Shown here: piece by piece, positions 1 to 9,093 of the stretch | Layout: each line of letters begins with the position of its first letter | Numbering within the stretch: position 1 is the stretch's first letter | Assembly: GCF_023158935.1 (NCBI RefSeq) | Contig: NZ_CP096120.1 | Location: forward strand, 1,488,001-1,552,000 | Direction: 5' to 3' | Source of the DNA: Acinetobacter portensis | GTDB taxonomy: Bacteria > Pseudomonadota > Gammaproteobacteria > Pseudomonadales > Moraxellaceae | Length of the DNA stretch: 64,000 nucleotides | Position numbers and translations under genes: made by a program | The notes under the pieces: model-generated | Database searches by the model: none | The model's input: the letters and a program-made list of their open reading frames with translations, nothing else | What the model was told of the DNA's origin: nothing

Positions 1-1328
1 ATCACATCTTCATCACTTGCACCTTCAAGTTGTCCATACGCAATATTTTCACGAACAGTACGGTTAAATAATACAACTTGTTGGCTCACCATAGAAATTT
101 GAGTTCGTAAACTCGTTAAATCAATCTCTTTAATATCAATACTATCAAGCTTTAAGCTACCCGATGATATTTCTTGATAACGAACAAGTAAGTTTACTAA
201 TGACGATTTCCCTGCACCAGAACGCCCAACAAGAGCGACCGTTTGACCTGCTTTAATATTGAGGGTGAAATCTTTAATAGCTTCATGTCCATCGGCATAT
301 TGCATATTGACATGATCAAACTGCACATTACCTTTTAATTCAGGTTTTAAAGTTCCTTGATTATGCTCTTCTTCCATATCAAGTAATTCAAAAACTGAGT
401 GTGCAGCAGCTAAACCACGTTGTAATTTTTCGTTTACTTCGGTTAAAGCTTTAATTGGTTTACTCAACATCCCAGCTGCCGTAATATAAGCAACAAATTC
501 ACCTGCAGAAATATCACGTAAAATTTCTGGTCTTAAAGCAATCCAAATAATAACAGCCATTGACATTGCCATACACAATTGAACAACTGGACTGTTTAAT
601 TGTGCAATAGCTGTCATTTTTAAGCCACGACGCAAGTTTTCCAATGAGTGTTTCTTAAAGCGCTCTTGTTCGGCTGGCTGACCACCAAAGCCTTTTACAA
701 TCACATTACCACTCACTGTTTCTTGTACAACATGGTTTACATCACCCATTGTGTTTTGCACAAGAATAGATAATTTACGCATACGCTTACCCGCTTTACG
801 GATAAGTAATCCAATTAGTGGAGCAAAAATTAAAATACATAAAGTTAAACGCCAATTGGTATAAATTAAGAAACCCAATAAACCAATTGTAATTAAGCCT
901 TGCTGAACCACTGTTCGCAGTGATTCTGTTGTTGCAGCAGTAAGCTGTTCAACGTTAAACATAATTTTAGCAGTGATATGACCGCTACTATTATCTAAAA
1001 AATACTGTGCCGGTAGACGTAAAATTTTTGCAAAAACTTCCTGTCTAACATTAAATACTAAATGTCGAGAAATCACTGCTGTATAGTAACCACCGATGTA
1101 TTGCCCAACGCCTCGAAAGAAGATCAGAGCAACAACAAGCAATGGAAAAATCGTAGTGAAATGAGTATCTCTGTGCTGAATGGCATTAATAATTTTTTCT
1201 AATAATTTTGCCACAGCAACTTCTGTTGATGCGCTAATGGTAAAACCAATAAACACAACAATAGCAGTCCCCCAAAATGGGACTAAATATTTAAGTAATC
1301 GACGATAAACCTGAAGATCTGGCTTCAC
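1..1328 (-). CDS. msbA: Lipid A export ATP-binding/permease protein MsbA (3' end outside window)
   Basis: This is an ABC exporter that flips lipid A-core across the inner membrane. The reading frame is open to the window edge, so the C-terminus, including the signature motif and Walker B, may be cut. The N-terminal part is a hydrophobic multi-span region. A Walker A motif (GRSGAGKS) lies around residues 368-376. The start is a GTG at 1328 that shares one base with the exbD stop (TAGTG), so translation is probably coupled. It is the last visible gene of the minus-strand run rsmG-parA-parB-exbB-exbD-msbA. The exbB-exbD-msbA order is typical of Acinetobacter and relatives. The family call is firm. 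Confidence 0.93.
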   Translation of the reverse strand, partial: MKPDLQVYRRLLKYLVPFWGTAIVVFIGFTISASTEVAVAKLLEKIINAIQHRDTHFTTIFPLLVVALIFFRGVGQYIGGYYTAVISRHLVFNVRQEVFAKILRLPAQYFLDNSSGHITAKIMFNVEQLTAATTESLRTVVQQGLITIGLLGFLIYTNWRLTLCILIFAPLIGLLIRKAGKRMRKLSILVQNTMGDVNHVVQETVSGNVIVKGFGGQPAEQERFKKHSLENLRRGLKMTAIAQLNSPVVQLCMAMSMAVIIWIALRPEILRDISAGEFVAYITAAGMLSKPIKALTEVNEKLQRGLAAAHSVFELLDMEEEHNQGTLKPELKGNVQFDHVNMQYADGHEAIKDFTLNIKAGQTVALVGRSGAGKSSLVNLLVRYQEISSGSLKLDSIDIKEIDLTSLRTQISMVSQQVVLFNRTVRENIAYGQLEGASDEDV

Positions 1329-1750
1329 TAATAACCTCGGGTTGGTACTTTTGTACTAATGTTAATATTAACAAAACCGAGCTGACCTGCAACATCCATC
1401 ACACGTATGACATCTTGATGTGCTGCTTTAGCATCGGCAGCAATAACAAACATTAAATCTCGACGATCATTCGAAACCTGTTTGATTGCTGTGTTTAAAT
1501 CTGCCACTTCATTGGTAGAAAGTGCCTGACCATTCACAGAATAATGACCTGAAGCATCAACAACAACTTCAATTTTGTGATCATATTGTTTTGGTGGTAC
1601 ACCTTGTGCATCAGGCAGCGTTAAATTCATACGGCTCATTTGGTTAAATGTTGTAGATAACAACAAAAAAACCAATATAAACAACAAGCAATCAATCATT
1701 GGCGTTAAATTGATATGAATATCTTCAACCTGTGAACGCTTAAATTTCAT
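1328..1750 (-). CDS. exbD: ExbD/TolR-family biopolymer transport protein
   Basis: This small inner-membrane protein is part of a proton-driven ExbB-ExbD motor that energises TonB-type transport. It is 140 aa, the usual length. There is a short cytoplasmic N-terminus, one membrane helix at about residues 18-37, and a periplasmic domain. Asp20 at the start of the helix matches the conserved proton-carrying aspartate of the family. It lies 9 bp downstream of exbB and overlaps the msbA start by one base. A TolR role cannot be excluded from sequence alone, but pairing with exbB next to msbA, and no tolA or tolB nearby, favours ExbD. Confidence 0.9.
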   Translation of the reverse strand: MKFKRSQVEDIHINLTPMIDCLLFILVFLLLSTTFNQMSRMNLTLPDAQGVPPKQYDHKIEVVVDASGHYSVNGQALSTNEVADLNTAIKQVSNDRRDLMFVIAADAKAAHQDVIRVMDVAGQLGFVNINISTKVPTRGY

Positions 1751-1759
1751 AGCTTCACC

Positions 1760-2392
1760 TTAATCTGCCAAATGAGAATCTTCATGCTTGGTTTTTTCAA
1801 CAAAAAGACCTGCATGAAATAGTGTTGCCTGTTGTTCTAATTCTGCAATAAATTCTTGTACAAGTCGCTGGAAATAGCGATAGGCAAACAAAGCAGGAAT
1901 TGCAATCAGCATACCAGCAGCAGTGGTAATCAATGCTTTTGATATTCCTGGAATCATTAATGTTGGATTACTATTTGTACCTAAATCAATAACCAAGAAA
2001 GATTCAATAATACCTAAAACAGTACCTAATAAACCTAATAATGGCGCAACAGCACTTAACGTTCCTAAAAAGTTAATATTCTTTTCTAGATAGCCAATTT
2101 CTTGAGATGCAGTTGCTTCCATTTGCGCACGCACATATTCAGGCGAATGGTTTTTACTTTGATAGCCCGATATGAAAATACGACCTAATGGACTATTTTT
2201 TAAAGTTGCTGATTGCTTTAATTGCTGCACAATCGTATCTGTACTTTGACCAACTTTAAGTAAAATGGCTTCGGGTAAAATTATCGATTTTTTTAAGCGA
2301 ATAAAACGTTCAATTGAAATAGCGACTGTAAAAATTGAACACAATACCAAAGGCAGCATCAACCAACCGCCCGCTTTAACTAATTCCCACAT
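1760..2392 (-). CDS. exbB: ExbB/TolQ-family proton channel protein
   Basis: This is the MotA/TolQ/ExbB-type partner of the downstream ExbD and forms the pentameric proton channel of the Ton motor. It is 210 aa, with a first membrane helix at about residues 11-31 and a pair of helices around 105-130 and 150-172. The second and third helices carry the small-residue and proline pattern of the family (for example GLLGTVLG). The cytoplasmic loop lies between helices one and two. It sits directly upstream of exbD and 31 bp downstream of parB on the same strand. No TonB gene is visible in the window. Confidence 0.9.
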   Translation of the reverse strand: MWELVKAGGWLMLPLVLCSIFTVAISIERFIRLKKSIILPEAILLKVGQSTDTIVQQLKQSATLKNSPLGRIFISGYQSKNHSPEYVRAQMEATASQEIGYLEKNINFLGTLSAVAPLLGLLGTVLGIIESFLVIDLGTNSNPTLMIPGISKALITTAAGMLIAIPALFAYRYFQRLVQEFIAELEQQATLFHAGLFVEKTKHEDSHLAD

Positions 2393-2423
2393 TTGATTTT
2401 CCCCAATAAATCAAAAACATTCA

Positions 2424-3311
2424 CTATTTAGATAAACAGATATTCAAAATACCATCTAACTCATCTAATGAATGATAACTAATAACAAGCTTCCCCTTAC
2501 CTTGCTTGTTATAGTCAATTTTTACATCTGCACTAAAACGCTCAGACAACTGCTGAGACAATTGTTGAATATCATACGAAACTTCTTGTTTCGGCTTTTC
2601 AACTTTTGGTGTATTTAGTTCACGAACCAATTGTTCTGTTTGACGTACAGATAAGCTTTTTTCAATGACAGTTTCTGCAACTTTTAACTGATCTTTTGCT
2701 TTTAACGTTAGAATTGCACGCGCATGCCCCATATCAAGCAAGCCTTGTTGCATAAAGTCTTTTACAGAATCCGCAAGTGACAATAAACGCAATAAGTTAC
2801 TCACTGTTGTACGCGCTTTACCAACCGTTTCCGCAATTTCTTGATGACTTAAACCAAACTCATCATGGAAGCGTTGTAACGCCATTGCTTGATCAATTGG
2901 ATTTAAATCTTGACGCTGAATGTTTTCAATTAAAGCGAGAGCAATTGCAACTTGGTCTGTTAATTCACGAACAAGTGCAGGAACTTGTGTTAACCCTGCA
3001 AGTTGTGCTGCACGCCAACGACGTTCACCTGCAATAATTTCATAGGGATGTTTTTCATCTTCTGTAGGTCGAATAACAATAGGTTGCATCACACCATGTT
3101 TTTCAATAGATGCTGCTAACTCTTGTAAATCTTGCTCATTAATATAACGACGTGGTTGATATTCACCACGCTTCAATAAATGAACATCAATTTGTTTTAG
3201 CTGACCATAATCGATCGCTTGAGCTTCAAGTTGCAATTTTTCTTTTTGGATTGACCCAAGTAAGGCATCCAAACCACGACCCTTAGCTAATCCGCGTTTT
3301 TTTGTGGTCAT
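2424..3311 (-). CDS. parB: Chromosome partitioning protein ParB
   Basis: This is a CTP-dependent DNA clamp that loads at parS sites near the origin and works with ParA. It is 295 aa. The ParB/Srx nucleotide-binding region contains GERRWRAAQLAG around residues 95-106. A helix-turn-helix (LSHQEIAETVGKARTTVSNL) follows around residues 155-175, and a short C-terminal dimerisation domain ends the protein. The start codon overlaps the parA stop by four bases, the usual parAB coupling. No convincing parS palindrome was found close by. The neighbouring rsmG gene supports a chromosomal, origin-proximal locus, not a plasmid one. Confidence 0.95.
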   Translation of the reverse strand: MTTKKRGLAKGRGLDALLGSIQKEKLQLEAQAIDYGQLKQIDVHLLKRGEYQPRRYINEQDLQELAASIEKHGVMQPIVIRPTEDEKHPYEIIAGERRWRAAQLAGLTQVPALVRELTDQVAIALALIENIQRQDLNPIDQAMALQRFHDEFGLSHQEIAETVGKARTTVSNLLRLLSLADSVKDFMQQGLLDMGHARAILTLKAKDQLKVAETVIEKSLSVRQTEQLVRELNTPKVEKPKQEVSYDIQQLSQQLSERFSADVKIDYNKQGKGKLVISYHSLDELDGILNICLSK

Positions 3312-4090
3312 GCTTTACTTCCTTTTTTAACTTTGCTTTTCTTTAACATCTCAGCTGCAAGATTTAAATATGCAACCGCACCCTTTGAACTTTTTTCGAA
3401 ATAAATAATTGGTAAACCGTGTGCTGGTGCTTCCGCCAAACGAATATTACGCGGAATTACAGTATCGTATAGTTTTTTCCCAAAATATTGTGATAATTCT
3501 TCAGACACATCTTTGGTTAATGCGCTACGTGCGTCATACATTGTACGTAATACGCCAATGATTTCTAATTCTGGATTAAGTGCTTGCTGAATACGGTCAA
3601 TCGTTTGTGTTAAATCTGCCAAACCTTCCAAAGCGTAATATTCACATTGCATTGGAATTAAAACACCATGAACCGCTGCAAGTGCATTCACAGTAATTAA
3701 GCTTAAACTTGGCGCACAATCGACAATAATATAATCAAAAGCGCTTTCAACTTCTTTTAGCGCATTACGTAAAATAAATTCGCGCCCATCTTGTTCTGCA
3801 ATTGCAAGTTCTACACCTGCTAAATCACGATTTGCACCTAAAACTTTATAGCCAACTTCAGACTTAGCAATTGCTGTTTCAATTGGTACTTCACCCAATA
3901 AAACATCAGTTACTGAATACAGCAAATCATTTTTTTGAACACCAGAACCCATTGTAGCGTTACCTTGTGAATCCATATCCACAAGGAGTACACGTTTTTT
4001 TAATACCGCTAAAGAAGCTGCTAAATTTACCGCAGTCGTGGTTTTCCCTACGCCACCTTTTTGGTTCGCAATCGCAATAATTTGTGCCAT
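3308..4090 (-). CDS. parA: Chromosome partitioning ATPase ParA (Soj)
   Basis: This is a Walker-type ATPase that binds the nucleoid and moves ParB-parS complexes. The deviant Walker A motif KGGVGKTT lies at residues 11-18, with signature lysine Lys11 and Lys16. The IIVDCAPSL segment supplies the Walker A'/B region. An upstream in-frame TTG at 4102 is possible. I chose the ATG at 4090 because GGGGA lies 5 bases before it and the protein then starts directly at the first beta strand. It is followed by parB with a 4-bp overlap and preceded by rsmG, the common gammaproteobacterial arrangement. Confidence 0.95.
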   Translation of the reverse strand: MAQIIAIANQKGGVGKTTTAVNLAASLAVLKKRVLLVDMDSQGNATMGSGVQKNDLLYSVTDVLLGEVPIETAIAKSEVGYKVLGANRDLAGVELAIAEQDGREFILRNALKEVESAFDYIIVDCAPSLSLITVNALAAVHGVLIPMQCEYYALEGLADLTQTIDRIQQALNPELEIIGVLRTMYDARSALTKDVSEELSQYFGKKLYDTVIPRNIRLAEAPAHGLPIIYFEKSSKGAVAYLNLAAEMLKKSKVKKGSKA

Positions 4091-4114
4091 AAGTTTCCCC
4101 AATCCTTTGAAAAA

Positions 4115-4747
4115 TTAAATTTGCTTTAAAATCAATAAATGACGTTGCTCATCTAAACGTGGCACTTTTAGTTCAATAATGTCACAACTAAATTGATCTT
4201 TTAAGGCAATAATTTCTTCTTCTGGAATTAAACCTTTCATAGAAGCAATAATACTTTGCTCATGCATAAATGGTTTAGAAGCAGCTACGAAGTCTGTAAG
4301 CGATGCAAATGCACGGCTTGTAATGACATCAAACTTACCTAATTCTTCAATACTTTCTTCATTTTCTACGCGAGTTTGAACCGCAATCACATTTTGTAAT
4401 TTTAAATCTGCAATAAATTGTTTTAAGAAACGAATTTTTTTACCGTTCGAATCTAAAAGTACGCATTGGCGTTCAGGCTGACATAACGCAACAATCATAC
4501 CCGGCATACCACCACCCGTACCAATATCGAGTAAGCGACCCTGTGGTAAATCTTTTAAAATACTTAAACTGTCTAAAAGATGTTTAACCAGCATTTCTTT
4601 TGGGTCACGAATTGCCGTTAAGTTATATGCTTTATTCCACAATACCAAAGCATCTTGGTATTTAAGTAATAAATTTAAAGCTTCTTCGCTTAGCTCCAAA
4701 CCTAAAGCCTGACTACCTTGCTTCAATTCTTGATAAAACGTATGCAT
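4115..4747 (-). CDS. rsmG: 16S rRNA (guanine527-N7)-methyltransferase RsmG (GidB)
   Basis: This enzyme methylates N7 of G527 in 16S rRNA using S-adenosylmethionine. The SAM-binding loop LLDIGTGGGMPG lies around residues 70-81, and the full Rossmann-like fold fits in about 210 aa, the family length. The ATG at 4747 was preferred over an upstream TTG at 4759. Loss of this gene is known in other bacteria to give low-level streptomycin resistance. It heads the rsmG-parA-parB group. No mnmG gene is present upstream in this window. Confidence 0.94.
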   Translation of the reverse strand: MHTFYQELKQGSQALGLELSEEALNLLLKYQDALVLWNKAYNLTAIRDPKEMLVKHLLDSLSILKDLPQGRLLDIGTGGGMPGMIVALCQPERQCVLLDSNGKKIRFLKQFIADLKLQNVIAVQTRVENEESIEELGKFDVITSRAFASLTDFVAASKPFMHEQSIIASMKGLIPEEEIIALKDQFSCDIIELKVPRLDEQRHLLILKQI

Positions 4748-4832
4748 ATGAAATAACAACTCGATTAAATTAAGTGGAAGTATACCGATTTATACCAATA
4801 GACACAGTATTATGTGCTTAGTGAATATTCAG

Positions 4833-5522
4833 TTAAGCAAAAACACCTTCTCTAATTTGCAAGTCTAGGGCGGTTAAACGCTCTGGCGTACCAACATCAA
4901 CCCATACTGCTTGCATTTTTTTAGCAGAAATTTGCCCTTTTAGCATGGCTTCTTTTAAAAGTGGTGCAAGCGGACGTTTACCCTGCTCTAAACCATCAAA
5001 CATTTTAGGATGAATCACTGAAATTCCGCTAAAAGTCAGATTCTCACCCTCAACTTCTTGATCTAAGGTATAAGCACGTCCATCTTTTAAAGTGAAATCA
5101 CCTTTTGGATGTTGCGTTGGATTTTCAACTAAAATTAAATGCGCCAAATCATCTTGTAAATTTACGCTGAGTAAATCTGTAAAATCAAATGTTGTCCAAA
5201 CATCACCATTCACCAAAATAAATGGTTCATCGCCTAATAGTTGCAAAGCATTGATAATTCCGCCCGCAGTTTCCAAACCTTCTTCTTCACGTGTCCAAAG
5301 AATATTTACACCAAACTGAGAACCATTACCTAAAGTACCAATCAGCACATCTGCTAACCAAGCACTATTAATAACAATGTCAGTGACACCAATATTTTTC
5401 AGTTTTTCAATATGCCAAACAATGAGTGGCTTAGAACCCACTTCAAGCAATGGTTTTGGTTTATAAAGGGTCAATGGACGCATGCGATTACCTAATCCTG
5501 CGGCCAAAATCATCGCTTTCAT
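4833..5522 (-). CDS. murU: N-acetylmuramate alpha-1-phosphate uridylyltransferase MurU
   Basis: This sugar-phosphate nucleotidyltransferase converts MurNAc-1-phosphate to UDP-MurNAc in the anabolic peptidoglycan-recycling pathway that bypasses MurA and so lowers fosfomycin sensitivity. It is 229 aa. The N-terminal signature AAGLGNRMRPLT (about residues 7-18) and VNGDVWTTFDF (metal and nucleotide site) are visible. The start codon follows the amgK stop with no gap (TAAATG). The pair amgK-murU diverging from lptD-surA matches the known Pseudomonas and Acinetobacter arrangement, which distinguishes it from generic mannose-1-phosphate guanylyltransferases. Confidence 0.9.
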   Translation of the reverse strand: MKAMILAAGLGNRMRPLTLYKPKPLLEVGSKPLIVWHIEKLKNIGVTDIVINSAWLADVLIGTLGNGSQFGVNILWTREEEGLETAGGIINALQLLGDEPFILVNGDVWTTFDFTDLLSVNLQDDLAHLILVENPTQHPKGDFTLKDGRAYTLDQEVEGENLTFSGISVIHPKMFDGLEQGKRPLAPLLKEAMLKGQISAKKMQAVWVDVGTPERLTALDLQIREGVFA

Positions 5523-6536
5523 TTATGCAACAACCTCATATTTGCCATATTTTTCTTCAAATTTAGGCATTACTTTTTCTTCGATGTACTGCATAAATGG
5601 CTTAAGCTCATCATATGCTTTACTTTCTTCAATTAAATACCACATTACACGCGGTAAATCTTTCAAATATCCAGATTTTCCATCACGTTCAAATAAACGT
5701 ACAAAAATACCTAAAATTTTAAGATGACGCTGAATCGCCATAAAATCTGCATCTTTCTTGAATTGATCAAAATCACGATCTTCTTTAGATGCTTCTGGCA
5801 GCATGTCGTAAAACAATTTAAACCACGAATAAACACGGTCTGCATTCCATTGCACGTATGCATCACGTGTAATCGAAATAAGGTCATAAGTATCTGCACC
5901 AATCACAGCATCTTGAAAGTCGATCACACCAAGGTCTGTTTCACCCTCAACTTTCATTAAGTTACGACTATGATAATCACGATGCACAATCACTTGCGGT
6001 TGAGCTACAGCGGCATTCGCTAAAATTGCAAAAGTTCGCTTAATGAGTGCAAGTTCATCTGAAGTTGGTTTAATTTGTAGTGATGGCAACATCCAATCTG
6101 TAAGCAATTCCATTTCAGAAATTAACTTTTCATACGAATATTCAGGAAAGCTTCCTATTCCATCAATTTGTTGTAATTGGATTAACTGTTTAAAACTTTG
6201 TTCATAATAGAGATCTACAGTTTCGTCATTTAATAATGTAGAAAGCAGGATATCTCCAAAGTCTTCTAACAGTAAGAAGCCTTGCGTTAAATCTTTTGAA
6301 ATAATTTGCGGTACTCGCACCCCATTTTCATGGAAAAACTCATCTATTGTCACAAAAGGTGCACAATCTTCTTTATCAGGTGGTGCATCCATGAGCATAA
6401 ATGATTTATTATTAAAATGGATTCGTGCATAACGACGGAAACTTGCATCGCCTGCTAAATAATTAATTTCAAATTTATCTGAACCGAGTACAGATGTAAT
6501 CCATGATTGTATCAATTGTTCGCGTTGTATATTCAT
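5523..6536 (-). CDS. amgK: Anomeric MurNAc/GlcNAc kinase AmgK
   Basis: This aminoglycoside-phosphotransferase-fold kinase phosphorylates MurNAc (and GlcNAc) at the anomeric carbon to feed MurU. The Brenner-type catalytic motif HRDYHSRNLM is clear, followed by the metal-binding GVIDFQDAVIGADTYDL segment. It is about 337 aa, the family size. The ATG at 6536 was chosen over an in-frame TTG at 6542. It is translationally adjacent to murU and transcribed divergently from lptD. A general aminoglycoside phosphotransferase is unlikely given the murU linkage. Confidence 0.9.
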   Translation of the reverse strand: MNIQREQLIQSWITSVLGSDKFEINYLAGDASFRRYARIHFNNKSFMLMDAPPDKEDCAPFVTIDEFFHENGVRVPQIISKDLTQGFLLLEDFGDILLSTLLNDETVDLYYEQSFKQLIQLQQIDGIGSFPEYSYEKLISEMELLTDWMLPSLQIKPTSDELALIKRTFAILANAAVAQPQVIVHRDYHSRNLMKVEGETDLGVIDFQDAVIGADTYDLISITRDAYVQWNADRVYSWFKLFYDMLPEASKEDRDFDQFKKDADFMAIQRHLKILGIFVRLFERDGKSGYLKDLPRVMWYLIEESKAYDELKPFMQYIEEKVMPKFEEKYGKYEVVA

Positions 6537-6567
6537 TTGCAATAAATTCTAAGACAGGCAGAGTTTT

Positions 6568-6596
6568 TTGAAGTATTAAGTGTAGCCACTTATAGA
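6568..6596 (+). promoter_or_regulatory. Sigma70-type promoter for lptD-surA
   Basis: TTGAAG (6568-6573) and TATAGA (6591-6596) are separated by 17 bp, which gives a near-consensus sigma70 promoter. It ends about 50 bp upstream of the lptD start and lies in the amgK/lptD divergent intergenic region. This is by inspection only. Confidence 0.6.
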
Positions 6597-6648
6597 CTTT
6601 TTCTCTATGATGCGACAATAATTAATTGCGATTAAGCATTCTTGGTTA

Positions 6649-9093
6649 ATGAGACAAATGAAGCATCACTTTAAATTTAATCCTTTAGCGACTGCGATCT
6701 TAACCCTTTTATGTGGCAGTACTGTCACAAGTTATGCTTCATCAGCAGATAGCACATCATCTACGACAAATGAACAATTAAAAACTGCAATAAAAGACGT
6801 TTATCCAGGTCAACAATTTTTTGAACAGTATTATGTAGATAAATCTGCACCTGAAGCACAGCAAAGACTTGGTGGCAAACCAAGCTCGTCTTTTTGTCAA
6901 GGTACTTGGATCACACCTATAACACCAGGTACTAAAACTGGTAATTCAACTACAGATAGTTCTGTTGTGACAGCCGATTATGGACACTACAATCCAAATG
7001 GTGATTCTATATTAGAAGGCAATGTTGTTATTGAACAACAAGGTCGCATCATTAATGCCAACCAAGTAACCATTGATAAAACACAAACTTTTGCCCATGC
7101 AAAAGGTAATGTGCAAATGGCGCAAGGTGGCTTGCTTTCTCAAAGTGATGAAATTAACTACAACTTAAAAACCCAAGAAGGTGATTTAAGTAATAGTTTG
7201 TATATTGAAGAAACTCAGCATGCTCATGGTAGCGCTGAAAAAATTTCAAGAACATCTAATAATATCACTGTGCTCAATAATGCAAGTTATACAACTTGCC
7301 CGCCTAATGAAGCACCAACTTGGAATATTAAAGCCAAAGAAATTAAAATTAACCAAGAAACAGGGCGTGGTGAAACCAAGGGTACAAAACTGTACGTAAA
7401 AAATGTACCAGTTATGGCTGTACCTTATTTCAACTTCCCTATTGATGATCGTCGTACCACTGGTATTTTGACACCTAGTTTTGGTTTTACCAACAATGGT
7501 GGCTTAGAACTTGGCGTTCCTGTTTATTTAAACCTTGCACCAAATTACGATGCAACCATTACACCTCGCTACATTAGTGATCGTGGTGCAATGTTTAATG
7601 GTGAATTCCGTTATTTAACAGAAAATTTTGGTTCTGGTTTAGTTAGCGGTGGCTTTTTAGGTTCAGATAAAGAATATAGCAATGAAGATCGTAAAGAGTT
7701 TCATTTTGAACATTTCTGGCAAATTAACAAACAGTTCTCTACTCAAGCTGAATATAACTATGCTTCAGATAAAGACTACTTCTCAGATTTAAATAACAAC
7801 CCTGATGCTCGTACAGACTTAAACTTACGTCGCGCTTGGGAGTTGAATTACAACCACGGTATTCCTGGCTTAAAGGCAAAACTTAAAGTAGAGGATTTCC
7901 AAACATTGGATCCTACAGTTAAAGATAAAGATCGCCCTTATGCCCGCTTACCACAATTTTTATTAAACTATAAAACGGGCAATCCTCAAGGTTTCCAAGT
8001 TGAGTTTAATAACGATACCGCTTATTTCCAAAAAGACATTTCTGACTTTTCAGAAGTAGCTCAGCCAAGTGGCACACGTATTTATAATGACTTTACTGTT
8101 CGCTACAACTACAGTAATCAATGGTCTTATATTCGCCCTGCTGCATCTATTCGAAATATCAATACATTCTTCGATGAAGACACAAAAGATCGAAGTAACA
8201 CAACAGAAAATATTTCTGTAACAGTACCTCAATTCACTTTAGATGCAGGGCTCCTTTTTGAAAAAGAAGGTAAGTATTTACAAACACTTTCACCACGTGC
8301 TTTTTACGCTTATGCACCATATAAAGATCAATTAGGCAATCCAAACTTCGATTCTGTATCAGCATCTATTGGTTATGATCAATTATTTAGCTCTAAACGC
8401 TTTTATGGTCATGACCGTTTAGAAGACAATAACTTTGCATCTTTAGGTGTAAGTTACAGCTTATTTGATGAAGTCGGCTTAGAACGCTTACGTGCAAGTG
8501 TTGGTCAAAGCTTCTTCTTTGAAGATCGTCGTGTAATTTTAAATAATAAATACGATGAATTTGATACCCAAAAACGTACAGGTCCAATTGTTAGCCTTTC
8601 TAGCCAAATTACGCAAAATTTAAGTGTAAATGCAAATGGTTCATGGCTTTCTAATGGTGATAGCTCTCAATACAACATCAACACATTCTACGGTACAGAC
8701 AACGGTCAACTTTATAGCTTAGGTTATATTTACCGCGCAGATCTAACTGACCGACAAAATGCTTATGATCAAATTGCTGCCTCTTTCGTACAACCAATTC
8801 ATAACAATTGGCGAATTTTAGGTCACGCACAATACGATATTGATAATCGTGTTACTCGTGATTTACTTTTAGGGATTAATTACGAATCGTGCTGTTGGGG
8901 CATTTCTGTATATGGTCGCTCATACTACAATGACTTAGACAATGTAAACTCACCAGATGTTAAAGCTAATCGTGCTGTTATGGCAGAATTTACATTTAAA
9001 GGTTTAGGTGGTTTCAATAATAAACTTGCATCTTTATTAGAAAACCGTATTTTAGGATTTAATAAAGTAAATCAATCGTGGACACAACGTTAA
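6649..9093 (+). CDS. lptD: LPS-assembly protein LptD
   Basis: This outer-membrane beta-barrel inserts lipopolysaccharide into the outer leaflet together with LptE. It is 814 aa with an N-terminal signal peptide ending near residue 32, a periplasmic OstA-like beta-jellyroll domain (about 120-300), and a long barrel rich in alternating aromatic strands. Four cysteines remain outside the signal peptide (about Cys83, Cys217 and a CC pair near 748), matching the two interdomain disulfides of the family. The stop overlaps the surA start (TAATG), so the periplasmic chaperone that folds it is co-translated. An ATG three codons in (6658) is an alternative start. Confidence 0.95.
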   Translation: MRQMKHHFKFNPLATAILTLLCGSTVTSYASSADSTSSTTNEQLKTAIKDVYPGQQFFEQYYVDKSAPEAQQRLGGKPSSSFCQGTWITPITPGTKTGNSTTDSSVVTADYGHYNPNGDSILEGNVVIEQQGRIINANQVTIDKTQTFAHAKGNVQMAQGGLLSQSDEINYNLKTQEGDLSNSLYIEETQHAHGSAEKISRTSNNITVLNNASYTTCPPNEAPTWNIKAKEIKINQETGRGETKGTKLYVKNVPVMAVPYFNFPIDDRRTTGILTPSFGFTNNGGLELGVPVYLNLAPNYDATITPRYISDRGAMFNGEFRYLTENFGSGLVSGGFLGSDKEYSNEDRKEFHFEHFWQINKQFSTQAEYNYASDKDYFSDLNNNPDARTDLNLRRAWELNYNHGIPGLKAKLKVEDFQTLDPTVKDKDRPYARLPQFLLNYKTGNPQGFQVEFNNDTAYFQKDISDFSEVAQPSGTRIYNDFTVRYNYSNQWSYIRPAASIRNINTFFDEDTKDRSNTTENISVTVPQFTLDAGLLFEKEGKYLQTLSPRAFYAYAPYKDQLGNPNFDSVSASIGYDQLFSSKRFYGHDRLEDNNFASLGVSYSLFDEVGLERLRASVGQSFFFEDRRVILNNKYDEFDTQKRTGPIVSLSSQITQNLSVNANGSWLSNGDSSQYNINTFYGTDNGQLYSLGYIYRADLTDRQNAYDQIAASFVQPIHNNWRILGHAQYDIDNRVTRDLLLGINYESCCWGISVYGRSYYNDLDNVNSPDVKANRAVMAEFTFKGLGGFNNKLASLLENRILGFNKVNQSWTQR